Shown here: one piece after another, positions 42,040-52,205 of the stretch
Position numbering within the stretch: the first letter of the stretch is position 1
Layout of the letters: every line of letters begins with the position of its first letter
Assembly (NCBI GenBank): GCA_023101885.1
Contig: JALPQD010000026.1
Span: 10,602,153-10,666,152, forward strand
DNA: 64,000 nt
Source of the DNA: Typhlomys cinereus
Lineage: Eukaryota; Chordata; Mammalia; Rodentia; Platacanthomyidae
Direction of reading: 5' to 3'
Notes under the pieces: generated by a model
What the model saw: only the letters and a program-made list of their open reading frames with translations
The model's database searches: none
Told to the model about the DNA's origin: nothing
Translations under genes and position numbers: made by a program

Positions 42040-42345
42040 TTTGCTTTCAGCAGGAGAACTGAGAGTAATAACATAAACTGGGTCCTATGATAACTTAAAC
42101 TGGGAATACTGAACCAACCACAGACATAATTAGCACACTCCCAGAATCTGGGGGTTTTGATACAAAAGAATTCGGTGCAATACAGCCTCGAGATGATTGT
42201 GAAAGTATCAGGAATAAAAACAAGGACACATCTTCAAGTTGGACATATCACAATATGTAACATAATTAGCTGCAGAAGCGAGTCCAGAGGGAAGGCGGTG
42301 GCAGGAAGCGTGTGTAGTTACAGGCGACTTGAATCATAGATTGTG
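42040..42345. promoter_or_regulatory. Enhancer-like block with twin ACATAATTAGC
   Basis: The 11-mer acataattagc, a homeodomain-type core, occurs at 42124-42134 and 42260-42270. The interval lacks recognisable repeats and contains other AT-rich motifs (gagagtaataacataaact, gatgattgtgaaag). Confidence 0.3.
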
Positions 42346-42349
42346 ATTG

Positions 42350-43835
42350 CAGTATCACCTGTTCTATCACTTCCAAGCATCCAGCAGAGTAGGGGCCTGA
42401 TCCAAGGACAGGAGGGAACCCCCAGGATGTGGTAGGGATGGTCACTGTAGCTTACAGCCCTCGCCAGGCAATATTCACTTTACTTTACTTTACTTCTAAT
42501 TTGGCAGGCAGGTTGCTTACCAAGTACTTAGAAATCATGCTTACCCAAGGGAAGAGCTCCTCTAATATCACAGCACACTGCATTTTTTATTTTGTTTTTG
42601 TGCAGTGGTGAGCCTGCAGGTGATCCATTATTTTACTAACATGCAGCTAAAGAGTGGCTATATTCAACTGTAGTAGTGAGAGATAAGTGAGCAATAACAG
42701 TTTAGGGCTGGATACCAGTTCTTTCTACCTTATCTACAGACGCTTGGCTATGATCCACACCCTAAGAATTCGGTCACCTGGACTTTTTCCACATCACAAC
42801 CCAAGGAGAATGGGAGGAAGGCAGAGGACAAGACAGATTTGTCTTTGATAGAATCTCAATTTTCTGTGCATAAGTTATTCTTGACTAGGATTTAGTCCCA
42901 TGGTTGCGTCCAGATGCAAGGAAGGGGAGAAAATGAGTCTGTGGTTAATGTGTCCAACTAAAGCTTGGCAGGTTGTTTTTTTGGGAAGGTGGGGAGAAGA
43001 AGTGATTAGCAGCATCTGCCACTATGACTCTCAGCAGTGAACCCCATAGTCTTCTCTGCTGAGGAGTCTTTTCTACCTCCCAAAGTCTGAGCTCTCTTCT
43101 GCATGCCCGTGACACCTGTGATTAACTCTGTGGTGATGTTTACCTCCGCACACTGAAATACTCTTTGTTTCTGTCTCTCTTCCACTGAAGGACCAGCTCC
43201 CAGGGCAGAAAAATAAACATGTGTATTTTTCATCTTTGGATCTTCAGTGCCACATACAATGGTTCATGCAGATACTCTGTGAAGTTTAATTGGATGGACG
43301 TCGAGGTATCTGGATTTAATACACTGAGCAGCACTGAGGCACAGGATGTAAAGGTTATATATATGTACTGTATAGCCACGTGTGTGCTTTTATTCATGCA
43401 GCTAAACCAATGACTGATGTGGAGTGTAGACAGGATATGGACAGTGTAGACAAGGTGACTGGCCATGTGCTGGAGCTCTGGTCATCTGGAAGCACCTTTC
43501 TCATGCACGGAGCAACAGATTCCATGGGGTGCGAGCGTGTGGGGAGCCTACGTGCCACTCTCCACTCAGAGCTTTGGTTTAAGGACATCCAAGGGGCTAC
43601 GGATGTCAGCTCACACGTGTCTTTCCCTATCGCTCTCTTCCTGCTGCCCATCATAGTGGGCACAGCCCAGTTCAGACCCTTTCCTGTCATCCCAGAAAGT
43701 GTCAGGTGAGAAGAGCAAGGGGACTTTGGACAGCCCTGAGGAAAGTGTGGGAAGACTGGATGCAAAATCAGAGAATCCCCGAGTGGGGCATTGATAGAAT
43801 GGTTATTGGCATGGCTAAATAGTGCCCAGAGGATG

Positions 43836-43840
<5 letters not shown>
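42350..43840. other. Unassigned sequence
   Basis: No recognisable repeat or exon. Short (TTTAC)n-like run at about 42478-42494. Frames at 43380-43765 overlap on both strands without a protein pattern. Confidence 0.5.

Positions 43841-43867
<27 letters not shown>
43841..43867. repeat. (GA)n microsatellite
   Basis: Thirteen consecutive GA units. Confidence 0.95.
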
Positions 43868-44134
43868 GAGCTATGGGGCTCTAAACATCCTGAGGTCTGG
43901 GCAAAGTCAGCATGTTATTAAACTGAACAAGATTTCAGACTTTGCAGCTAAACCTAAAGGAATGTTAAGCATTTATTTCCAACAAACCTGATGCCTATTT
44001 CAATCTCAGCTAATACGATCGCCAAGTGCTTCCTCTGGCTGCGAACCTTGCACATGGGGCAGTTCTGGAAAATAGCAGGTGCTGACAGGCAGGTGGAAGT
44101 GGATGGCTATGACTTAATACAGTGCTGTGGAGAT

Positions 44135-44160
44135 CTGTGTGTGTGTTTGTGCATGTGTGT

Positions 44161-44210
<50 letters not shown>
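44135..44210. repeat. (TG)n microsatellite
   Basis: Interrupted TG run; the pure part is about 44164-44208. Not attached to a recognisable SINE body. Confidence 0.95.
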
Positions 44211-44211
<1 letters not shown>

Positions 44212-44424
44212 CGACACCAGAGTGTCAGATGTGGAGGAGGAGGCAAGAGGATTTTAGCATGCAGCTGACTATTTAGGAGATGGAGATGGAATTGAGAAGA
44301 GCCCAAAAAGCTCTGGGCAATGAAATTGACTAGATGGTTGATAGCTCCCTATGGGAAGAGTCACTGGCTTTGTTTCTGGAAATTGCAGCGTCACAGAGCA
44401 CTAGGGTTAGAGGAGACAGGAGAA

Positions 44425-44590
44425 TCTCCTTTCAGACAGCAACCTCCCTCAGACACTTGCTGATTTTGCGACCTTGGGAAAATATTTCACCTCTGCACCT
44501 CAGTGTTCTCATGGTGGTGCTGGAGTTCAGGACGGCATATGCCTCCCTGGGTCACATGAAGGAAGCTGGTGCCTGGACACACATCCTCTG
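44425..44590 (+). repeat. MIR
   Basis: 'cacttgctgattttgcgacc', 'ttgggaaaatatttcacctc', 'tgcacctcagtgttctcatg' and 'gaagctggtgcctggacaca' follow MIR order. Confidence 0.7.
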
Positions 44591-44824
44591 TAAAGATTAG
44601 CTTGTCTAGGATCTGTAATTTGGGAGCAGAAACGAATAGACTTGGCCAATGAAACCAAAGGGAGGAGGTTGGGCTGTGGGTTTGCCCACTTCTGTGGCTG
44701 GTAGGTTACCTATTGTAAAACTTTGTGTTCCCGTTGAGAGGAAAGCCATCCCAAGGAAAAGCAAATGATTTCACGTACAGAACTGAAGGACCATGGGCAA
44801 TCATAAAAGTCATGCTGTCCTCGG

Positions 44825-45160
44825 ATCCAGGGTGGTCAGTCTTTATTGTCAGCTTGATGGATTTAAAATCACCATGGAAATGCACCTGGGGTGTGTCTTT
44901 GAGGATGTTCCTTGAGAAGTTTCACTGAGGAAGACCCTCTCTGAGTGTAGGCAGCACGATCCCGTGGGCTGCGTGAGCTAGTCTCTCTCTCCTATCTCCT
45001 CCCTTCCTGACTGCAGGTGCAATGAGACCAGCTGCCTCATACTTTCGCTGCCATGACCTCCCCACCATGATGGATTGGACTCTTGACTGTGAGCTAAAAT
45101 AAACTCTTCCGTCCTTAAGTTCTTTGTGTCAGCAAATGAGAAAAATAATAAATACAGGAC
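44825..45160 (+). mobile_element. Rodent LTR-like repeat
   Basis: 'ttattgtcagcttgatggat', 'ctgcaggtgcaatgagacca', 'gctgcctcatactttcgctg', 'ccatgatggattggactctt', 'gactgtgagctaaaataaac' and terminal 'aataataaatacagg' follow rodent MaLR-like LTR order. Confidence 0.7.
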
Positions 45161-45164
45161 CAAA

Positions 45165-45835
45165 CACCGATTCTCTCCATCCTGACCTCCTTTAGGTCTT
45201 TAAGACACTCCTTATCACCAGAGCTCTGTGAGGATTTCCTGCCTTACGGCCTCATAATACACCACGCAGGACTCCCCTACAGTCAGCTCCGTATGCCATC
45301 ACAATAGGTCACCACCCCTAACCCATGCAGACACCTTGCATTTCATTTTCACAAACCATGTCACAAGCCCAGGGACAGGACAGCTTGAAGTAACACCAGC
45401 TTATACCTACAGTTAAGAATGGTCCATACTCACAGCATATTAAGCAGTGGTATCCCAAAGAAATCTGGACATCAAAGGAAGAATAAAGGAGAAAGCAGAT
45501 AAGCAGTCTTATCTGTTTTATGGTGTGTTTGCAACATAATGAGCTTCCAACCGCACAGACATATTAAAAAGTCTGGGTTTTGTTACAACTGCGTCACGGT
45601 CCCCAGAGGTATTAGTTCTGGAGGAATCTAACCACAAGCCAAGGAGTAAATGAACTTGGTGCATCCCAACACCCTCGATTCTCAAAGAAGAGATGCACTA
45701 CGTGCCCTAGGGTCAGTCACTTGCCTGTAATTGACTCACTCCGTGACCTCAGGAAGGACCAACACCTTCTGGGAGATCTTATAGGGACATGGGGCCTCCT
45801 CCCATAGCACAGCCAGCTCCGCCACAGTCTCTCCC
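45165..45835. other. Unassigned sequence
   Basis: A weak L2 resemblance at 45165-45300. No exon recognised. Confidence 0.45.
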
Positions 45836-45837
45836 AC

Positions 45838-46220
45838 ACAGATGAAGGGATGCTGGGGCCTGTACCCAACAGCTTATTATGTAAAAATATGGATTCAGTC
45901 GGGCTCACTTCCTGCGAGGAGGGCCATTGCCAGAGCCAGCCTCCTTTTATCTCTCTTTGCCTGGTTGCTCTCGGTTTCTTGCCCCTTCTCTCATAATGAA
46001 TCTCTCATTATGCTGGGCTGCTCGCATCTCCCGTTCAGAAGATAAAACTAAGACAAAGAAAGGAAACATATTTAGCTCTAATGATGTGCGCACTCTCATT
46101 TTTCTGTTTGATTCTATCGCTGCTTAATGAGCTAAGTATCCATCAGATGGATTAGCTACACCGATCCGATCCAGCGTTGCGTCTCCCAGGAGGCGGCGAC
46201 AGGGTGGTGACGTGAGTCTC
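45838..46220. promoter_or_regulatory. TAAT-rich enhancer-like element (best candidate in window)
   Basis: Repeat-free block with clustered homeodomain cores: cttattatg (45873), an inverted pair cataatga (45992-45999) and tcattatg (46005-46012) with a 5-bp spacer, ctctaatgatg (46076-46086), gcttaatgagcta (46122-46134) and gattagcta (46150-46158). It also has a GATA-like agataaaa (46039) and a CRE-like gtgacgtga (46206-46214). Base composition shifts from AT-rich to CpG-containing at its right end. Texture resembles developmental enhancers. Confidence 0.4.
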
Positions 46221-46224
46221 AGAC

Positions 46225-46720
46225 ATGGCACAGAGGAGGGAAGCTCACAGACTGCTTAACAGATACACCAGACAGCGCTTGAGGGTGCGAAATGGCTGCG
46301 ACGTGGCTGATAACCCCGGAGCTTGGCAAGACTAGAGGCTGATCAAAATGCTTGACTAAGATCAGTGCCTGGGACACTAAAAATCTCCCACAGGATGAGA
46401 AAGCCGAAGCCACGCCAACTGACAGGGTAAGCTGTCCAATCAGAAAACACTGGTTGTTTATACTGACAATGTGAAAACTGTCCAAGGACGGGCCATCGAA
46501 GTCAGTAAGATTATCAGCTTTAAGAGGGCGCAGGGGGGCAGGGTTCCCCAGCACCCCTGAATTATTCAAGGTCTTCAATTTTTCAAGAAAGAAAAAACAA
46601 AAAGCATTATTTTCTTAAATACCTTGAACAGAGAAACCATTTGGGGGAGGAAACACTTCCTACTGGAAGGGATCATAATAAAATTATTCTACACATCATT
46701 CATGGATTTCAAAGTCCAGC
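46225..46720. promoter_or_regulatory. Second repeat-free block next to the TAAT-rich element
   Basis: No repeat similarity; has 'ggctgatcaaaatgcttgac', a CCAAT-type 'tgtccaatcagaaaac' (46433-46448) and 'tgtttatactgacaatgtga' (forkhead-like). Could be part of the same regulatory region. Confidence 0.25.
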
Positions 46721-46744
46721 TAGGAAGTCATGTATCCAATCAGA

Positions 46745-46840
46745 AACTGAATCGTAACCAATAAATTCCTATTTAGGAGTGCTTGTTAGGTGCCAGATAT
46801 CGTTATAAGTGCTGTATATGTGCTAATCTAGTCAAGGCTT
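46745..46840 (-). repeat. MIR, reverse, first half (split by SINE)
   Basis: 'aggagtgcttgttaggtgcc', 'agatatcgttataagtgctg' and 'tatatgtgctaatctagtca' are the reversed MIR tail. It resumes at about 47125. Confidence 0.7.
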
Positions 46841-47124
46841 CTTCCATCCAGTTTTGAGACAGAGTCTCTCTTTGGCCTACAATTAGAAAATTAGGCAAGG
46901 CTGGCTGGCCAGTGAGTCCCCTATCTGTCTCTGCCCCCCAGTGAAATGCCTCAGGACTCAACTCAGTAGGCTTTTTTATTTTCTCCCTCCCTCCCTCCCT
47001 CCCTCCCTCCCTCCCTCCCTCCCTCCCTCCCTTCCTTGTACGGGTTCTTGGGAGTTGAATCCACGTGCTTGCTCTTACAAGGCAGACACTTTGTCACTGA
47101 GCCATCTCCCCAGACTCCTCTTCA
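46841..47124 (-). mobile_element. B4-like composite SINE, reverse, with (CCCT)n
   Basis: 'gttttgagacagagtctctc' and 'ggctggctggccagtgagtc' (reversed B1-like half), then (CCCT)n at 46982-47033, 'ggagttgaatccacgtgctt' (reversed B-box) and 'tcactgagccatctccccag' (reversed head). Confidence 0.8.
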
Positions 47125-47215
47125 AGGGAGATCAAGACTCAGATTCAAGTCACACAGCAAGGGAAGAACAGAGATGGCATACAAACCCAGGGATCTGACT
47201 GCATTACAGTTTGTC
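47125..47215 (-). repeat. MIR, reverse, second half
   Basis: 'agtcacacagcaagggaaga' and 'caaacccagggatctgactg' continue the reversed MIR begun at 46745. Confidence 0.7.
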
Positions 47216-47485
47216 CTTTCAACGAGATCAGCTCTCCCAGATCCCTGGCCAAACATGAAAAGACTCTAAAAGTCAATATGGAAAGCACATTTTTCCTATC
47301 AGTCCTGAAATGAATTCCTTAAACTGATAAGCTGAAGGAAGCAGCCATGCAGCCCTCCAGGGTCTGTGCCGCAGAAACTCAGCTTGGAAAGACCCCACTC
47401 TGCTGTCTCCCCTAATTGATGCCCTCATCAAAAGCCCTCTCTCCAGCACCACCAGTGTCTTGTGCACAGAGCTTAGTGCGCGCAC

Positions 47486-47488
<3 letters not shown>

Positions 47489-47528
<40 letters not shown>

Positions 47529-47830
47529 TGTGGTTTATACATATGGGTCTGGGTAGCTGTGAATGTGCTTGTGGAAGCTCAAGGTCAAGAACCATCATCA
47601 ATTGCCCTTCCATTTTATTCTTTTTAGGATCTCTAGTCCGACCTAAAGTGTGTGGATAGAGATTGTCTGGATAGCTATCTTGCTCTGGGGATTTCCAAGC
47701 TCTACCTTCCAAGACCGGACTTACATAGTTGGACGGCTGCGCGCACACCAGGCATTTCATATGGGATGTGAGGATCCAAATTCTGGTCCTCTTGCTTGTG
47801 TGGCGAGTTCTGAGCCATCTCCACAGCTGC
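47489..47830 (-). mobile_element. Older T+ SINE, reverse
   Basis: (TG)n 47489-47532, 'tgtggaagctcaaggtcaag', 'gctctggggatttccaagct', 'atttcatatgggatgtgagg' and 'gttctgagccatctccacag' (reversed head). Confidence 0.8.
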
Positions 47831-47987
47831 AGAGTCAGGACTTGGAGGCCTCCTTGCATCTGCCTGACTGTTCTTTCCAGTTGCAACTCCCTTCTCAAGG
47901 TTCATCAGATCCTTAGGATGCATGCGCTTATTTTTAAAAAGTCTGAATTTATAAAGGAAATGAGAGTAACATCACTGAACACTTTCA

Positions 47988-48215
47988 AATATCCATATTT
48001 ATTGAACACTTAACACCAGGCCCTGCACTGAGTACTTTGCATACTATTGTGGGATAACTCTCACAATCATTTCATCGGGTAGGCATTCATGCTCCCCTTG
48101 AAACAGTCCAGGAAAATGAAGCTTAAGGGAATAATGAACTCGAATAGGAGGCTGCTGTGCTGCAGGAGTCTAGGACCTGACGCTATCCTCTTCTGACTCC
48201 AGGGGAGAGGCTGGA
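47988..48215 (-). repeat. MIR, reverse
   Basis: 'atatttattgaacacttaac', 'accaggccctgcactgagta', 'ctttgcatactattgtggga' and 'taggcattcatgctcccctt' follow reversed MIR order. Confidence 0.75.
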
Positions 48216-48219
48216 CTCT

Positions 48220-49080
48220 CGATACACAGCTATGGAACTCTCCACGTTTCATAGTCCTCTCAAAACTGCGAGCTGTTGGATATCATGCCCACACTGTAAT
48301 GAGACAACTTCAGCTTGCTGGTTTCACAGAGCTATTCGATGCCACAGCAGGATTTTCTCACCATACCTAAAGTCTTCTCCCGGGTCTAAACTAGAATCTA
48401 GTATCCTCATTTGCATCATTTGCAATGATACTCCCAACCCCTTCAGTTCCCCTTACTCAGATACACACCTGGCAGAGATGCCCTTTCCCACCCCATAGTT
48501 AAGACTGAGGGAATCATTCCAAATAGATCCACGACTCCACCAATGAAGATTCTGCAGAGAAAACAAATGCCACCAGGAAGATGTATCTGTAGTCACCACC
48601 TGAGAGGCTGGTGCAGCCTTCAAAGATCTTGGAAGGATGAGCTCAGACTGCTGTTATTAGAAGCAGGTTCTGCTATCTGGAAGAGATAGAGGTGTTGGAC
48701 AGCGTATGGTGGGGGCACAGCAACATCTTGGGGGCTGGGAAGAGGAGGGAAAATGGGGCTCAGGAGTCTTAGAGACTGGCCTGGTTTACAAGCCCAGGGA
48801 AGACAGTGAAGGGGGAGGAAGCAAAGCTAATGAAGCCAAAGACCCTGGGGTGGGAAGCGCCGCCAACCTCGGCAGAGCTCAGGAAATGAGTCTGCAAAAT
48901 GAAAGAGACAGAGAAGAGCACCCAAAATAACCTTGAAGGTAATGGATGAGGCGGAGGAGAAAAATCAATCCAAGGAAAACATATTAAACACAGAAAAAAA
49001 GTAAATGAGAGCAGGGGGCTGAGGGAGGGGAGGCAGGGGAAGCCGTGGCCAGGAGGAGCCCGCAAAGAAAGGTCACCATC
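48220..49080. other. Unassigned sequence
   Basis: The part 48900-49020 is purine-rich. No repeat or exon recognised. Confidence 0.5.
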
Positions 49081-49082
49081 CA

Positions 49083-49180
49083 ACTCTGCCTCTAACAGGC
49101 TCCACGGCCCTGTGAGGGGCCCCTCACCTCTCTGAGCTGCCAGTGGGTCCTTTTACAAATGATACAGTTGGTCATCATAA
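49083..49180 (+). repeat. MIR-type fragment
   Basis: 'actctgcctctaacaggctc', 'cctctctgagctgccagtgg' and 'tccttttacaaatgatacag' resemble the middle of MIR. Confidence 0.5.
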
Positions 49181-49184
49181 CCTG

Positions 49185-49515
49185 AAAAGCCCCTCTCCGT
49201 GCCAATTGTCTGTGATAAACAAGTGTATGAAAGATGACCTTCATCCAGACAAGCCCTAAGCAACCGGAGGCTGGTGGGGAGGGTCGCGAGCCGGTCCCTC
49301 AGCTTTTCCCCCAAATACCCATGCATTGCGGGCTGTGAATGCAACCCCGGTGTGTTGAATCTCTGGGAGGGGCCCCGGAACTGATGGAGAAGGACGACAA
49401 TGACAGGCATCAATAAGCAACCGGCAGACAGGCTGTTTGCAGGGCGGTGACCACCTAGGGAAAGCAGCGGCAGTGATTGACTGACTAGATGCATTCGGAT
49501 CCCTGTATGCAAGTA
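49185..49515. promoter_or_regulatory. Enhancer-like block with PBX/MEIS-type motifs (candidate)
   Basis: Repeat-free, CpG-containing. Motifs include aatgacaggcatcaataa (49399-49416; MEIS/TGIF TGACAG beside a PBX/HOX-like ATCAATAA), tgattgactgactagatg (49474-49491), a bHLH-like caattg and the 11-mer taagcaaccgg twice (49258, 49414). Activity is inference. Confidence 0.3.
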
Positions 49516-49584
49516 TCATTTACTCCCTAAGAAGAGGGTTCATCACAAAGGCACCTCAGGACTTCTCAGACTGGAGACCTGGGT

Positions 49585-49798
49585 GTGTTGCTGATGTTTC
49601 TCTGCAAAAGCCGTAAGTTGGAACCCAACTCCCAGCTCGCTGGTATGAGGGGGCCAGACACGGGAAGTGATGAAATCTTGAGTGCTTTATATTGAGGAGT
49701 AGGATTCATGCTCTTATAAAAGCCACTGAAGTACCCCAGCCCCGTTTTGTCTTTCTGCCCCTTTCATCATGTAAGGTTACAGCCACAAGTGCCGCCAT
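49585..49798 (+). mobile_element. MLT1/MaLR-like LTR, first part (split by SINE)
   Basis: 'ttggaacccaactcccagct', 'cgctggtatgagggggccag', 'attcatgctcttataaaagc' and 'tttcatcatgtaaggttaca' follow the old MaLR LTR order (cccaatgtgatggtatt... cttataaaag... catgtgaggacaca). It continues after the SINE. Confidence 0.6.
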
Positions 49799-49799
49799 T

Positions 49800-50066
49800 T
49801 TATTTTTCACACGTGTGTGAGTATGTGCGCGCGTGTGTGTGCGCATGTGTGTAAGAGGGCATTTGAATGAGTATGCCTGTGGAAGCCGAAGGATTGTTCT
49901 ATCTCCTTACTGCTTTGCTCTGGAATTTTTCAGGTTCCTCCTTCAAGGATGGGAATTACAATCTTCCAACATATCTGCTGGACATTTTTACATAGGATCT
50001 AGTAATGCAAACTCAGATCCTTTTGCTCATAACACAAAGGCTTTAACCACTGAGCCAACTCCCCAG
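49800..50066 (-). mobile_element. Older T+ SINE, reverse
   Basis: TG-rich tail, 'cctgtggaagccgaaggatt', 'tttacataggatctagtaat', 'gcaaactcagatccttttgc' and 'ccactgagccaactccccag' (reversed head). The flanks gccgccatttt and gccaccatttt look like a target duplication with one mismatch. Confidence 0.8.
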
Positions 50067-50180
50067 CCCAGGCGCCACCATTTTGAAATCAAAGGTGACC
50101 CCCATCAGCCATGGATCCACAGGAACCTCGATCTTGAATTTCTGAATCAACAAAGGAACGGACACAATTACTAAGCTGGT
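50067..50180 (+). mobile_element. MLT1/MaLR-like LTR, second part
   Basis: 'ggatccacaggaacctcgat' and 'cttgaatttctgaatcaaca' continue the LTR (ctgccggcaccttgatcttggacttcccag). Confidence 0.5.
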
Positions 50181-50184
50181 GTGT

Positions 50185-50635
50185 GATCAAAGATTGTAAA
50201 GAATAACAGAACCATGCCTCTCTTACCCAATCTTTAAAGATCAGGCAGGACAGTGCCTAGAAGCAAAACAACAGAGGAAGGACACTTGGGAATTTAGACA
50301 CATCCCAGTCCCACAGTGAGCCTGGTATCTGTTACCTGCACCTGGAATATCAGCCCACCACACCAAGGATATCTGGGTAAAAAGGAGCTTCATCTTGCAC
50401 TTTTCTCAGTCACTAGCACCATGACTTCTCTTGGCCACTTCTTATTCTGCAAACACCAGTAATTCCTGTGTTGCTGGTCATAAGACCAAGCCACATCAGC
50501 CCTTCTTGTTCCTTTATTCCCAACAGCGTCACCGCTGAAGATTGGGTGACTGTGTAGGGTAACTAAAAAGAAATGTTGTCCCAAGAACTGAGCAGTGCTT
50601 AGGATTGTGTATTTTAATGCATGAGCATGTGTTTG
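50185..50635. other. Unassigned sequence
   Basis: No recognisable repeat or exon. Confidence 0.5.
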
Positions 50636-50637
50636 CA

Positions 50638-51050
50638 AAGTTTGCAAATCCAAAGCAGTTCAAATGTCCATCAACAGGTGAATGAATAAACAAACTTTGT
50701 TATATCCATTGAAGAAGAAGGAAAAGAAGGAGGAGGAGGAAGAGAAGGAGGAGGAAGAGGCAGGAATGAGTTATTGAAGCATGTGACACTATGGATGGAT
50801 TTCAAAATAATTACCCTGAGTGAAAAAAGCCAGACCAGAAATGTACACACTGCACAGTGGCATTCGTATAAAATTCTGAAAAATGCAAAGTAAACCTACA
50901 GCAACGGGGCGCTCACACGCGAGGGGAGGAAGGAGCGGGGGTAACTGCAGGAGAGTAAGGAATGGGGTGGACCCTTGGAGACAGCAGATACCATCCTGAT
51001 TTTAGTGACCATCTCGCTAGATTTTCACAGGTCAAAACACTTGGGGTCCT
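50638..51050 (+). mobile_element. Old L1 3'-end fragment
   Basis: 'caaatgtccatcaacaggtg', 'aatgaataaacaaactttgt', then after an inserted GGA/GAA expansion (50706-50765) 'gacactatggatggatttca', 'accctgagtgaaaaaagcca' and 'gaccagaaatgtacacactg' match the ORF2 end and 3' UTR of old mammalian L1. Confidence 0.8.
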
Positions 51051-51202
51051 ACAGATCTTCCTCATTCTCGTCAAAAACATGACTATTCAGAAAGTCTTCT
51101 GGCTTTAGAGCCCACCATTGTCCCTCGGCAACGTCTACAAAGCATGAGATCATATGAAAAAGTAACACCACCAACTCACTGTGAAATCAGCTTTCTAATT
51201 TT

Positions 51203-51502
51203 TAAATTTTTTATTATTATTTATTCAACTGTGCGCATGCGCATGTGTATGTGTGCGCACGCGCGCGTGTGTGTGTGTGTGTGTGTGTGTCTGTGTGTGT
51301 AGAACCACGGACGAATTCGGGAACCACCATGGACGCCTCCACCTCCTTCTGCCCCAGGATGCACAGGCTCCGCCCTACCAGGACCAGAAGCACAGGCCGC
51401 CCCCACTTCCGCCTGGCGTCTATACGTGGGATCTGGGATCCGAACTCAGGACCTTCCGCCTGGAAGGCGGAGGCTTAACCCCTGAGCCACCTCTCCAGCC
51501 CC
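51203..51502 (-). mobile_element. Young lineage-specific T+ SINE, reverse
   Basis: Full-length reverse copy: 'ttattattatttattcaact' tail, alternating pyrimidine/purine run, 'gaaccacggacgaattcggg', 'ccgaactcaggaccttccgc' and 'gagccacctctccagcccc'. It is bounded by a perfect 14-bp target duplication agctttctaatttt (51189-51202 and 51503-51516). Confidence 0.92.
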
Positions 51503-51523
51503 AGCTTTCTAATTTTGTTATTA

Positions 51524-51640
51524 TTGGGGTTTTTTTTTTGAGACAAGGTGTTGCTAGCCTTGAACCCTCCATTTTCTCACGCAGCCCCCCAAGTACTAGG
51601 ATTGCAAACACTCGTTACCCATCTGGCTAAAACAATAAAT
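51524..51640 (-). mobile_element. B1 SINE, reverse
   Basis: 'ttttttttttgagacaaggt', 'gttgctagccttgaaccctc' and 'ccaagtactaggattgcaaa' are a reversed B1. Confidence 0.75.
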
Positions 51641-51644
51641 AAAA

Positions 51645-52130
51645 ATAAAAGGAATCACAGCCTTTTCCATCTACTGAAACTGCTTTGCAAAAAGAACTCC
51701 CCACGTCTCAACTCCTAACATCTAAAAAATAGGCTTTCCTTGACTCCTGAGTATAATTAATCCCCCCTTTCCCTATCCGTATCCTACTATTTGAGGAAGA
51801 GAAGACTGCGCTCCCCAGCTGGGAAGGGAGGCAACACTCAGAGGCATAAGTTAGCAACTCTCCCGGGGACTGTTGGAAAGCCATGCTAATAACATTCATT
51901 TGCAAGAAATCACTGTGCTTGTGCCCAAAACTATTAAGGCCCTGCCACTCTGTGAGACGTTACCTTTCTTGTGCTGAATACTGTCCATGTTGAGATGTTT
52001 GGCTTGGGAGGGATTCATTAAAAAAGACCCAAAGTATACTTGGGCTTTGGTCTGGCAATACTGAGGTCCTTATAGGTGAACTGTGTACACAGACCTTTGG
52101 CTCTTCTTTGCTGTCTGAAGACTATCACAC
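51645..52130. other. Unassigned sequence
   Basis: No recognisable repeat or exon. Confidence 0.5.
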
Positions 52131-52132
52131 AG

Positions 52133-52173
<41 letters not shown>

Positions 52174-52205
52174 GCATGCATGCACGCGCACACGCACACA
52201 CATGC
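52133..52205. repeat. (CA)n with CG-containing right part
   Basis: Pure CA run at about 52137-52169, then acgcacgcatgcatgcacgc. No SINE body is attached. Confidence 0.95.
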
